Assembly (NCBI RefSeq): GCF_000312445.1
Contig: NZ_HE997184.1
Coordinates: forward strand, 306,031 to 370,030
DNA from: Phocaeicola abscessus CCUG 55929
GTDB taxonomy: Bacteria; Bacteroidota; Bacteroidia; Bacteroidales; Bacteroidaceae
Direction: 5' to 3'
Length of the DNA: 64,000 bases
Shown here one piece after another: positions 1-7,601 of the stretch (its first letter is position 1; each line of letters begins with the position of its first letter). The notes under the pieces are model-generated. The model had not been told where the DNA came from. It saw only the letters and a list, made by a program, of their open reading frames with translations, and did no database searches. Made by a program: the position numbers and the translations under genes.

Positions 1-66
1 GTTCGCTTTCGCCGACCGGGTGAGCAGGGAAGAAAATAAATCCCGTTTTGGAAAAGTTTCGATAAA

Positions 67-98
67 TTTGACTTTCCTCTCAGCTTGCACTATCTTTG
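67..98 (+). promoter_or_regulatory. metA promoter (Bacteroidetes type)
   Basis: TTTG at 67-70 and TATCTTTG at 91-98 are separated by 20 bases, an exact match to the Bacteroidetes -33/-7 consensus (TTTG, TAnnTTTG). Transcription should start near 105, about 16 bases before the ATG at 121. This rules out the upstream in-frame ATG at 85 as the start of metA. Confidence 0.75.
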
Positions 99-120
99 CA
101 TACGATTAAATCGAACGATA

Positions 121-1023
121 ATGTCTGTGATTATTCCTGATAACTTACCTGCCATCGAGTTGCTGCAGGAAGAACATATCCGCGTCTACGGCCAATCGGA
201 AACGATTCGACACCACTTTGCTCCATTACGTGTGGCGCTGCTGAACCTGATGCCGTTAAAGATCTCCACCGAAGCCGATTACATCCGCTTGCTCTCCAAC
301 TCCCCCCTGTGGGTAGAACTAACGTTCATGAAATTGCGTTCGCACACCTCCAAAAATACTCCGTTAGTACATTTGAATCGGTTCTATCGGTTTTTCGACG
401 AGCTAAAGAATCAACATTTCGACGGGCTGATCATTACCGGAGCTCCTGTGGAATTGATTCCTTTCGAAGAAGTAGACTATTGGCAGGAGCTGATCGAAGT
501 ATTCGACTGGGCGCATGAGCAGATCCCCTCCGCCCTGTATATCTGCTGGGCGTCGCAGGCCGCTCTTTATCACTTTCATCATATCCCCAAATATCGATTG
601 GATAAGAAGATGTTCGGTATTTTTCCGCATCGACTGGACGTAGAAGGGGTACCCATCTTTCACGGTTTCGACGACGTATTCTATGTGCCGCACAGCCGTT
701 ATACGGAAATTCGGAAAGAAGACGTACTGAAAGTGAAAGCGTTGACTCTCCTCGCCGAAAGCGAAGAGTCAGGCGTTTATATGGCAACGGCTCGAAAAGG
801 TCGGGAATTCTTCATTACCGGTCATTCGGAATATGAACCTCTTCGCCTGGACATGGAATACCAGCGTGACTTGAACAGGGGACTTCCTACCGAAGTCCCC
901 CAGCACTATTATGTGGACGACGATCCGGTGAAAAGACCATTGGTGCGTTGGCGGGCGCATTCCAACCTACTGTTTACCAATTGGCTGAATTATTACGTTT
1001 CACAACAAATAGCCTATCAATGA
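121..1023 (+). CDS. metA: Homoserine O-acyltransferase MetA (predicted acetyl-specific)
   Basis: MetA activates homoserine for methionine synthesis by acylating its hydroxyl from an acyl-CoA in the cytoplasm. The 300-residue protein is full length. Counting from the ATG at 121, the catalytic residues fall at the family positions: Cys142 (YICWASQ), His235 and Glu237 (TGHSEYE). This numbering supports the start at 121 rather than the in-frame ATG at 85, which lies upstream of the expected transcript start. Residue 111, reported from studies of the Bacillus cereus enzyme to set acyl-donor choice, is Glu (GAPVE). Glu is the acetyl-CoA-type residue, whereas Gly is found in succinyl enzymes such as that of E. 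coli. The gene is therefore probably a homoserine O-acetyltransferase, although the family is usually labelled succinyltransferase. It stands alone, convergent with the thioredoxin gene. Confidence 0.93.
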   Translation: MSVIIPDNLPAIELLQEEHIRVYGQSETIRHHFAPLRVALLNLMPLKISTEADYIRLLSNSPLWVELTFMKLRSHTSKNTPLVHLNRFYRFFDELKNQHFDGLIITGAPVELIPFEEVDYWQELIEVFDWAHEQIPSALYICWASQAALYHFHHIPKYRLDKKMFGIFPHRLDVEGVPIFHGFDDVFYVPHSRYTEIRKEDVLKVKALTLLAESEESGVYMATARKGREFFITGHSEYEPLRLDMEYQRDLNRGLPTEVPQHYYVDDDPVKRPLVRWRAHSNLLFTNWLNYYVSQQIAYQ

Positions 1024-1141
1024 TTCCTCGCCCCATCGAGTTGCAGACCGACCAAGGACGCAACGTATGGCATAGCAGCCATGTACGCCTCTCGTATCCA
1101 TCGGAACAGGCGCTCGATACCGAGCGTATTATGCCCGTTTC

Positions 1142-1612
1142 TTATTTGAGCAAATCCGATTTGATTACTTCCTCGAATTGCATTTTGTTCATGGCGCCTA
1201 CCTGCATCTTAGGCGTGCCCTCTTTCGGAATAAAAAGTATGGACGGGATAGAGCGAATGCCAAACATGGCAGCCAATTCCTGCTCCTTGTCAACATCTAC
1301 CTTATAGATATCCAACTGACCGTCGTATTCTTCCGCCAAGCTATCCAATATCGGCGCGGTAGCCTTGCAAGGGCCGCACCAGGTAGCATAGAAATCGATA
1401 ATAGCAGGTAAATTACCCTTGAATTCCCATTTCTGCGGATTCTTTTCGTAATCCATGATCTTATTCTTGAATTCCTCCGCCGTCAATTCTTTCGTTTTCA
1501 TCGTTTTAATCTCCTTTCTCTGTTCCTTTTGTCGTTTCTGCTTGGCTTCCGAACACCCCGTAGGCAAAATGGTCAAAACCAACATAAACGTAAATACTAA
1601 TTTAATCTTCAT
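1142..1612 (-). CDS. Thioredoxin-fold lipoprotein
   Basis: A 156-residue exported thioredoxin-like protein. The N-terminus is a lipoprotein signal peptide with lipobox LPTGC (Cys20), followed by a charged linker (about residues 21-45). The thioredoxin domain carries the active site WCGPC at 78-82 and a cis-Pro segment (RSIPS). The CGPC motif is that of a reducing thioredoxin, so it probably acts as a membrane-anchored disulfide reductase in the periplasm. Its substrate cannot be read from sequence. A good promoter lies 38 bases upstream. The gene is monocistronic and convergent with metA. Confidence 0.85.
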   Translation of the reverse strand: MKIKLVFTFMLVLTILPTGCSEAKQKRQKEQRKEIKTMKTKELTAEEFKNKIMDYEKNPQKWEFKGNLPAIIDFYATWCGPCKATAPILDSLAEEYDGQLDIYKVDVDKEQELAAMFGIRSIPSILFIPKEGTPKMQVGAMNKMQFEEVIKSDLLK

Positions 1613-1649
1613 AATTCTTTTTATTTATATTTTCCGTCGGAAAACGTCA

Positions 1650-1681
1650 CAAAGATAAACAGGTTCTTTTTGATAAAACAA
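1650..1681 (-). promoter_or_regulatory. Promoter of the lipoprotein thioredoxin gene
   Basis: On the minus strand, TATCTTTG (complement of 1650-1657) forms the -7 box and TTG (complement of 1679-1681) the -33 box, 21 bases apart. The position fits the gene starting at 1612. Confidence 0.6.
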
Positions 1682-1845
1682 GTTTCCATCAGAAAACAGA
1701 TAATTTACAACACACATTAACTAAACGGCGTATGCTTTAACAATTTCCAATGGAAAGTATCACACGAGGAACTCGTGACAGAAAGCATGTATTCACGCCT
1801 TCCGTCGAAAGGTTTCGAAACGATTTAATCGACTTTACGGGTAGA

Positions 1846-2814
1846 TTATTCCAAACTTTTCAGCAAGCGTTTCAATACGACCGAAGCAGAGATCTCACGA
1901 TTGGCAGCTTCTGGAATGACCAACGATGTGGAAGCCTCGATGACATCGTCGGTGACGATCATATTGCGTCGGACAGGCAAACAATGCATGAAGAAGGCGT
2001 CGTTCGTCCACGACATGTGCTCCATATCGACCATCCAACTCCTGTCTCTACTCAATATCTTCCCGTAATCAGCCGGATCGGTCACACCCGGACAAGCCCA
2101 ATTCTTGGCGTAAATAAAATCGGCTCCCGCAAAGGCTTTTTTCTGATCATATTCCACCTTCGCTTTGCGCACGAACTTCGGGTCTAACTCATAACCTTCG
2201 GGATGGGTGATGACGAATTCCACATCGGCTTCGTTCATCCAGTCGGCAAACGAATTCGGTACTGCTTGCGGCAAAGCACGCGGATGTGGGGCCCAAGAAA
2301 GAACCACTTTCGGACATCGCCTTTTCTTACACTCTTCAATGGTTATCCAATCGGCAAAGGCCTGCAACGGATGGCCGGTAGCCGCTTCCATCGAGAAGAC
2401 CGGACAACCTGAGTACCGAATGAACTGGTTCAAAATCTTCTCCGTATAATCATCTTCACGACTCTCTAAACGCGCAAACGAGCGTACGCCGATAATATCG
2501 GCATAATTCCCCATCACCGGAATCGCTTCCAGCAGGTGTTCGCTCTTATCGCCGTCCATCACCACTCCTCGTTCGGTCTCTAGCTTCCACGCCCCCTGAT
2601 TGACATCGAGCACGATCACGTCCATTCCTAAATTACGGGCGGCTTTTTGCGTACTCAATCGAGTACGCAGACTGTTATTAAAGAAGATAAGCAAACACGT
2701 CTTATGGCGTCCCAACCGTTCATATAGGTAACGATCCCGCTTAATTTCAAAGGCTTCCTCCAACGCTTCGTTCAAGTTACCCATATCTTTTACATTTGTA
2801 AAGTACCGCATCAT
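1846..2814 (-). CDS. argF': N-succinylornithine carbamoyltransferase ArgF'
   Basis: This transcarbamylase moves the carbamoyl group of carbamoyl phosphate to an N-acylated ornithine in the arginine pathway variant of Bacteroidetes. It is 322 residues. The carbamoyl-phosphate loop is SLRTR (48-52), and HCLPVRR lies near the C-terminus. The protein closely resembles Bacteroides fragilis SOTCase over its whole length. The residue that sets acyl specificity is Pro90 in B. fragilis SOTCase and Glu92 in the acetylornithine enzyme of Xanthomonas. Here the aligned residue is Ser91 (DGDKSEH). From memory, replacing Glu92 with Ser in the Xanthomonas enzyme shifts it to succinylornithine, so a succinyl enzyme is the best call. 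The ATG pair at the start leaves a one-codon ambiguity. TAACTTTG (complement of 2841-2848) is a likely -7 box. Confidence 0.88.
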   Translation of the reverse strand: MMRYFTNVKDMGNLNEALEEAFEIKRDRYLYERLGRHKTCLLIFFNNSLRTRLSTQKAARNLGMDVIVLDVNQGAWKLETERGVVMDGDKSEHLLEAIPVMGNYADIIGVRSFARLESREDDYTEKILNQFIRYSGCPVFSMEAATGHPLQAFADWITIEECKKRRCPKVVLSWAPHPRALPQAVPNSFADWMNEADVEFVITHPEGYELDPKFVRKAKVEYDQKKAFAGADFIYAKNWACPGVTDPADYGKILSRDRSWMVDMEHMSWTNDAFFMHCLPVRRNMIVTDDVIEASTSLVIPEAANREISASVVLKRLLKSLE

Positions 2815-2871
2815 TATTCTTTTTAATGATAATAACTACGCAAAGTTAGAAAAAATTCGCATATTTGTATT

Positions 2872-3663
2872 ATGAAAACAAAAGCCATTTTCTTCGATAT
2901 TGACGGGACATTGGTCTCTTTCCGAACGCACCGTATTCCCGATTCCGCTCAAGAAGCCATATCCGCTTTACGTGCCGACGGCATTAAAACCTTTATTGCG
3001 ACGGGACGTCCCTGGATCCTTATCGACAATCTGGAAGATACTGTCTTCGACGGTTATATCACCGTAAACGGCTGCTCTTGCTTCACTGCAGACTTCAAGC
3101 CGATCTACGAAAGCAGTATTCCCCGAGAAGATGTCGGCCGCCTTATCGACTCAGGCATTACCGACGAAATCCCCTTCGTCTTTACCGATGGTACGGACAT
3201 GTTCGTAACAGGTATCAACGAACGTGTCAAGGCAATTGCCAACCTTATTCGCCTCCCTGTGCCGCGAGTTGCTCCTGTAGAAGATGCTCGCCATAAAGAT
3301 TTCTTTCAGATGATGGGATATTTTACCGAAGAAGAAGAAAGAGAAAACCGATTAAATCTTTTCAATCAGATTCTGACACATTGTACGCCAATGCGCTGGC
3401 ACCCCCTCTTTGCCGACATCATTACTTCGGGAAACAGTAAACGGACGGGTATCGATAAAGTACTCGATTATTTCCATATCGATCTATCCGAGAGCATGGC
3501 TTTCGGCGATGGCGGCAACGATATACCTATGCTCAGACATGTAGCTATAGGCGTGGCGATGGGAAATGCCGGCGATAAAGTCAAAGCTGCAGCCGATTAT
3601 GTGACGACGGAAATCGACGAAGACGGTGTCGCCAAGGCACTACGACATTTCAACTTGATATAA
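2872..3663 (+). CDS. Cof-type HAD-IIB family phosphatase
   Basis: A 263-residue cytosolic phosphatase of the haloacid dehalogenase superfamily. Motif I is FFDIDGTLV (residues 8-16, nucleophile and acid/base Asp), motif II is the Thr in FIATGRP, motif III is the Lys in SGNSKRTG, and motif IV is GDGGNDIPML. Between motifs II and III lies the alpha/beta C2B cap typical of YbiV/Cof-type sugar-phosphate phosphatases. The substrate cannot be assigned. The GH92 mannosidase gene follows 10 bases downstream, so the two are probably co-transcribed. That would be consistent with a sugar phosphate as substrate, but this is inference only. Confidence 0.88.
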   Translation: MKTKAIFFDIDGTLVSFRTHRIPDSAQEAISALRADGIKTFIATGRPWILIDNLEDTVFDGYITVNGCSCFTADFKPIYESSIPREDVGRLIDSGITDEIPFVFTDGTDMFVTGINERVKAIANLIRLPVPRVAPVEDARHKDFFQMMGYFTEEEERENRLNLFNQILTHCTPMRWHPLFADIITSGNSKRTGIDKVLDYFHIDLSESMAFGDGGNDIPMLRHVAIGVAMGNAGDKVKAAADYVTTEIDEDGVAKALRHFNLI

Positions 3664-3673
3664 CATTACATCG

Positions 3674-5860
3674 ATGAAAAAGACATTCTGCTATCTTATT
3701 TTCTCCATCTCGACCGTCTGTTTGACAGGTTGCCGCCCAGAGCAAGCGGCGAAGAAAGATTACGCACAGTACGTGAACACCTTTATCGGAGGCGCAGCCA
3801 ACGGACATACGTTCCCCGGAGCCTGCGTACCGTTCGGCCTCGTTCAAACAAGCCCTGTGACAGGTGCTATCGGTTGGGGATATTGCTCCGAATACATGAA
3901 TGCGGATTCCGTCGTCTGGGGATTCACTCAAACTCATCTCAACGGCACGGGATGCATGGATTTGGGCGATATCCTCATCATGCCGATTACAGGAAACCGA
4001 ATCAGAAGCTGGGATGCTTACAGAAGCACTTTCTCCAAATCGAACGAACACGCCGTTCCCGGCTACTACGCCGTAGAACTCGACAAACCGAAAGTAAAAG
4101 CGGAACTGACTGCGACAACTCACGTAACCTTGCATCGATATACGTTCCATCAGGCCGACTCTGCCTCCGTCCTGATCGACTTGCAACACGGGCCGGCGTG
4201 GAATGAAAACATTTATCATTCGCAAGTCGATCTCTGCCATACACAATGGGAAGACGCACAAACCTTGACCGGACATGTAAAAAATACAGTGTGGGTAGAA
4301 CAAGATTATTTCTTCGTACTGAAATTCGATCGCCCCGTAACCAATCATCTCCTTTTGCCTCGGGCTACGGAAAAGGAAAAAGGACAACGCATCATCGCCT
4401 CATTCGACCTGAAAGCGGAAGAAGCATTGCTGATGAAAATCGGCCTCTCAACGATCAGTATTGCCGGAGCGAAAAAGAATATGGAAACCGAGCTTGCCGA
4501 CTGGGATTTCGATACTGTCCGTCAAACTGCCTACGACACGTGGAACGGTTATTTAAGCCGAGTAGACGTAACGGGAACGAAAGAGGAAAAAATCAACTAC
4601 TACACCAGTCTGTATCATGCCTTGATCCAACCGAATGAAATCTCGGACGTAGATGGCTTCTATCGCAATTCCACTGACTCCGTCGTAAAATCTGCGACGG
4701 GAAAGTCTTATTCCACATTCTCGTGTTGGGATACATACCGTGCGGCCAACTCCCTTTACACCCTCCTGACACCTGAGATGGTAGACGATTTTATCAATTC
4801 CTTGATAGAGCACGGAGAAGTACAAGGCTTTCTTCCTATTTGGGAACTTTGGGGGAAAGACAATTATTGCATGGTGGGCAATCATGCTGTTCCGATAGTG
4901 GCTGAAGCTTATGCCAAGGGATTTAAAGGATTCGATGCGGAAAAGGCATTTGCCATCATCAAACACGGCCAAACCGTCTCGCATCCCTTGAAGTCGAATT
5001 GGGAAGTCTACATGAAGTACGGCTATTTCCCCTGCGATTTGATCGATAACGAATCCGTTTCATCTACGTTGGAAAATGTGTACGACGATTACGCAGCATC
5101 CGAGATGGCCAAACGTTTAGGCAAAACGAAAGAGGCCGAATACTTCGCCAAACGCGCCGAGTTTTATAAAAATTTGTTCGACAACGAAACCAATTTCATG
5201 CGCCCCCGCCTCTCGGACGGAAGTTGGACAGTCCCTTTCGATCCAATGCGAGCAGGTGAAAATACAGGGTATACCGAAGGAAATGCTTGGCAATATACCT
5301 GGCACGTACAGCATGACGTACCCGGTTTGATTGAACTATTTGGTGGGCCGGAGAAATTCACGGCAAAGATCGATTCTATGTTTCTGCTCGAGTTAAAAAC
5401 AGATGTAGTCGACATCTCTGGTCTCATCGGTCAGTATGCGCACGGCAACGAACCGTGTCATCATATAGCGTATCTCTATGCATTAGCCGGTCAATCGAAA
5501 AAGACGCAGGAACTGATCCGCCGAATCTTTGACACCCAATACAGTCCCCACCCCGACGGACTTTGCGGCAACGACGATTGCGGGCAAATGTCGGCCTGGT
5601 ACATGTTCTCCGCCATGGGATTCTATCCCGTCGATCCCGTCAGCTGCAAGTATATATTCGGAGCCCCCCAGCTTCCGAAAATCGTTCTTCATTTACAAGA
5701 TGGGAAGACCTTCACCGTAATTGCAAAAAATCTCTCAAAAGAAAACAAGTATGTGGAAAGCGTCAGGCTAAACGGCAAACCATACGCGGAGAACTATATC
5801 ACACACGAGGATATCATAAACGGCGGTACACTCGTATTCAATATGTATGCTGAAAAATAA
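3674..5860 (+). CDS. GH92 family alpha-mannosidase lipoprotein
   Basis: A 728-residue exo-alpha-mannosidase of glycoside hydrolase family 92, a calcium-dependent inverting family that trims alpha-mannose from N-glycans and yeast mannan. The signal peptide ends in a lipobox (CLTGC, Cys20), so the enzyme is anchored to the envelope, either periplasmic or at the surface. Family blocks are present: YVNTFIGG near the mature N-terminus, GWGYCSEY, HGNEPCHH (about residue 590, carrying the proposed catalytic acid) and GNDDCGQMSAW (about 631, carrying the catalytic Asp pair). The length is normal for the family. It sits directly behind the HAD phosphatase gene, with no SusCD pair adjacent. The linkage preference cannot be told from sequence alone. 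Confidence 0.93.
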   Translation: MKKTFCYLIFSISTVCLTGCRPEQAAKKDYAQYVNTFIGGAANGHTFPGACVPFGLVQTSPVTGAIGWGYCSEYMNADSVVWGFTQTHLNGTGCMDLGDILIMPITGNRIRSWDAYRSTFSKSNEHAVPGYYAVELDKPKVKAELTATTHVTLHRYTFHQADSASVLIDLQHGPAWNENIYHSQVDLCHTQWEDAQTLTGHVKNTVWVEQDYFFVLKFDRPVTNHLLLPRATEKEKGQRIIASFDLKAEEALLMKIGLSTISIAGAKKNMETELADWDFDTVRQTAYDTWNGYLSRVDVTGTKEEKINYYTSLYHALIQPNEISDVDGFYRNSTDSVVKSATGKSYSTFSCWDTYRAANSLYTLLTPEMVDDFINSLIEHGEVQGFLPIWELWGKDNYCMVGNHAVPIVAEAYAKGFKGFDAEKAFAIIKHGQTVSHPLKSNWEVYMKYGYFPCDLIDNESVSSTLENVYDDYAASEMAKRLGKTKEAEYFAKRAEFYKNLFDNETNFMRPRLSDGSWTVPFDPMRAGENTGYTEGNAWQYTWHVQHDVPGLIELFGGPEKFTAKIDSMFLLELKTDVVDISGLIGQYAHGNEPCHHIAYLYALAGQSKKTQELIRRIFDTQYSPHPDGLCGNDDCGQMSAWYMFSAMGFYPVDPVSCKYIFGAPQLPKIVLHLQDGKTFTVIAKNLSKENKYVESVRLNGKPYAENYITHEDIINGGTLVFNMYAEK

Positions 5861-6124
5861 AACAATCAGCCAATGCAGATGAAACAAAAGACTTGGCCGG
5901 AATGAAAATATTCGGTGAGGAATCTAACAAAGCTTGGCAAGCTCGTGCGCTATACAAATTTAAAAAGGTTTACCATGTTACATTATTTCTTAGATGGAAA
6001 CAATCGGATAAAACCACAATTTCATCCTATATTTATATTTTTTATTCCTTTATCATTATATCCTTAATAATATTTTATAACTTTAGCCTTCATAAAATAT
6101 ACACCTCATTCCCCGAATAATACT
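5861..6124 (+). promoter_or_regulatory. AT-rich leader upstream of the cas operon
   Basis: These 264 bases separate GH92 from cas6 and become very AT-rich toward cas6. The best -7 candidate is TAACTTTA (6078-6085), one mismatch from TAnnTTTG, with no clear -33 box. It is the only plausible place for a promoter of the approximately 16-kb cas operon, but the match is weak. No convincing gene or terminator is seen here. Confidence 0.25.
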
Positions 6125-6919
6125 ATGAGATTCAAATTGACATTACAGATCGACAAGAAAGCTTTCGGTAACCGCCTACCGCTTAATTATCAGTACGCTT
6201 CGTCGGCATTGATATATAAAATATTAGCAAAATCCGGAACCGAATTCTCTACATGGCTCCACGAAAACGGATTTAAAGCTGAAAGAAAGAAATTCAAACT
6301 CTTTACTTTTTCCAGAATACAAATCCCTCGATACCATATCGAAGATGCTTTTATAAGAATACTCTCCGACACGGCAACGTGGCAGATCTCTTTTCTGCCC
6401 GAACGTAGCACGCAAGAATTTATCCAAGGCTTGTTCAAAGAACAGGCATTTGAATTAGGCGTTCGAGAAGCCAATATCCGCTTTTATGTGCAAAGAATCG
6501 AATTGCTTCCGCCGCCTCCATTTCAGGATACGATGACTTTCGAAACGCTTTCTCCTTCCTGTATCGTACAAAAAAACGACGAGGGCAAAGAAAAGTATCT
6601 CTCGCCAGATAATCCTGATGCCAGCCGATTAGTAAAAATCAATCTGTTAGGCAAATACAAAGCATTTACTGGCAATGAATTCCCTTTGAAAGATTTCCCA
6701 TTCAAGCTGAAAACACTCACGCCTCCCAAATCTGTCCTCATCTGCTTCAAACAGGGAACACCTCAGGAAAACAAAATTCGCGGTTACATGTACCGTTTCA
6801 GTCTAACCGCCCCGTTAGAATTAATGAAAATAGCATACGAAACGGGTATCGGCAGTAAAAACTCCCAAGGTTTCGGCTGTGTGAAAGAGACAGAGATAAA
6901 AAGAGTAACAGATCAATAA
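6125..6919 (+). CDS. cas6: CRISPR repeat endoribonuclease Cas6
   Basis: Cas6 cuts the long array transcript inside each repeat to release crRNAs. The 264-residue protein has the RAMP layout of the family: an N-terminal ferredoxin-like fold, a His at about residue 46 (STWLHENGF) in the region where Cas6 proteins carry their catalytic His, and a C-terminal glycine-rich loop (GIGSKNSQGFGCV). It is the first gene of the operon and the only Cas6 in the window, so it probably serves both the I-B and III-A modules. The repeat ends in ATTGAAAT, as expected for an 8-nt 5' handle produced by Cas6. Its base composition is richer in GC than the cas8-cas3 block. Confidence 0.92.
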   Translation: MRFKLTLQIDKKAFGNRLPLNYQYASSALIYKILAKSGTEFSTWLHENGFKAERKKFKLFTFSRIQIPRYHIEDAFIRILSDTATWQISFLPERSTQEFIQGLFKEQAFELGVREANIRFYVQRIELLPPPPFQDTMTFETLSPSCIVQKNDEGKEKYLSPDNPDASRLVKINLLGKYKAFTGNEFPLKDFPFKLKTLTPPKSVLICFKQGTPQENKIRGYMYRFSLTAPLELMKIAYETGIGSKNSQGFGCVKETEIKRVTDQ

Positions 6920-6935
6920 AATAAATTTTAATCTC

Positions 6936-7586
6936 ATGGCATTCGCATTTAAAATCAAAATCGACGGCAGTGCGAAACCTCCGATATGGAGAAAAGTGAA
7001 GGTAAACGAATCGATGACATTCGACGACTTTAATTTAGTTATTCAAATTCTTTTCGGATGGGCCGATTCGCATCTGTTCGAATTCACACCCAAAGGATGG
7101 AGCAGCAATCCGAGAATAACACTCAGCTTTGACGAAAAATATGAGCCGGATGAACGTTTTTCAGAACGGAACACATTCCCTTATGGCGAACTTTACCGTG
7201 CCGACGAAATCCGACTAAGCGACTATTTTAAGGAGGTTAAGCAAAAGATCATATATATCTACGACTTTAGTGATGATTGGCGGCATATCGTCGAGCTGGC
7301 GGATATCACCGACGATGCGGTTCTTCTTCCGGTTTGTCTTGCGGGGAAAGGATCCCACTTGGAAGAGGATTGTGGGGGCATTGGCAGCTTTTACAATATG
7401 GTTGAAGCCGTAAACAATCCCAAACATCCTGAACATAACGAATACCGCGAATGGCTCGGTATGAAGCGGGGTGAAAAATGGGACCTAAACTTCTTCGATC
7501 TCGAAGAAACAAATGAGGTCTTAAGGGAGATATGGACGAGTGTTGAGAAACAAAGGAATAGTGGATTTATATTGTCTGATTTTTAG
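6936..7586 (+). CDS. pRiA4b ORF3-like protein within the cas operon
   Basis: A 216-residue protein of the plasmid pRiA4b ORF-3 family (Pfam PRiA4_ORF3, also annotated as IS1096 passenger TnpR-like). Family signatures are KPPIWRKV at about 13-20, a DSHLFEF block, YDFSDDWRH at about 108-116 and a C-terminal EEDCGGIG. The biochemical role of the family is unknown, and no catalytic motif is evident. It lies 16 bases after cas6 and 15 before cas8b in the same orientation, so it is embedded in the operon rather than being a neighbour. Its base composition is like cas6. It may be an accessory CRISPR protein or a passenger left by a mobile element. No transposase is present beside it. Confidence 0.8.
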   Translation: MAFAFKIKIDGSAKPPIWRKVKVNESMTFDDFNLVIQILFGWADSHLFEFTPKGWSSNPRITLSFDEKYEPDERFSERNTFPYGELYRADEIRLSDYFKEVKQKIIYIYDFSDDWRHIVELADITDDAVLLPVCLAGKGSHLEEDCGGIGSFYNMVEAVNNPKHPEHNEYREWLGMKRGEKWDLNFFDLEETNEVLREIWTSVEKQRNSGFILSDF

Positions 7587-7601
7587 AATTAAACATAAAA
7601 C

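Noticed and set aside
5893..6120. 75-codon open frame before cas6
   Set aside because: No recognisable similarity, AT-rich hydrophobic tail typical of non-coding DNA, and it fills the expected promoter region.
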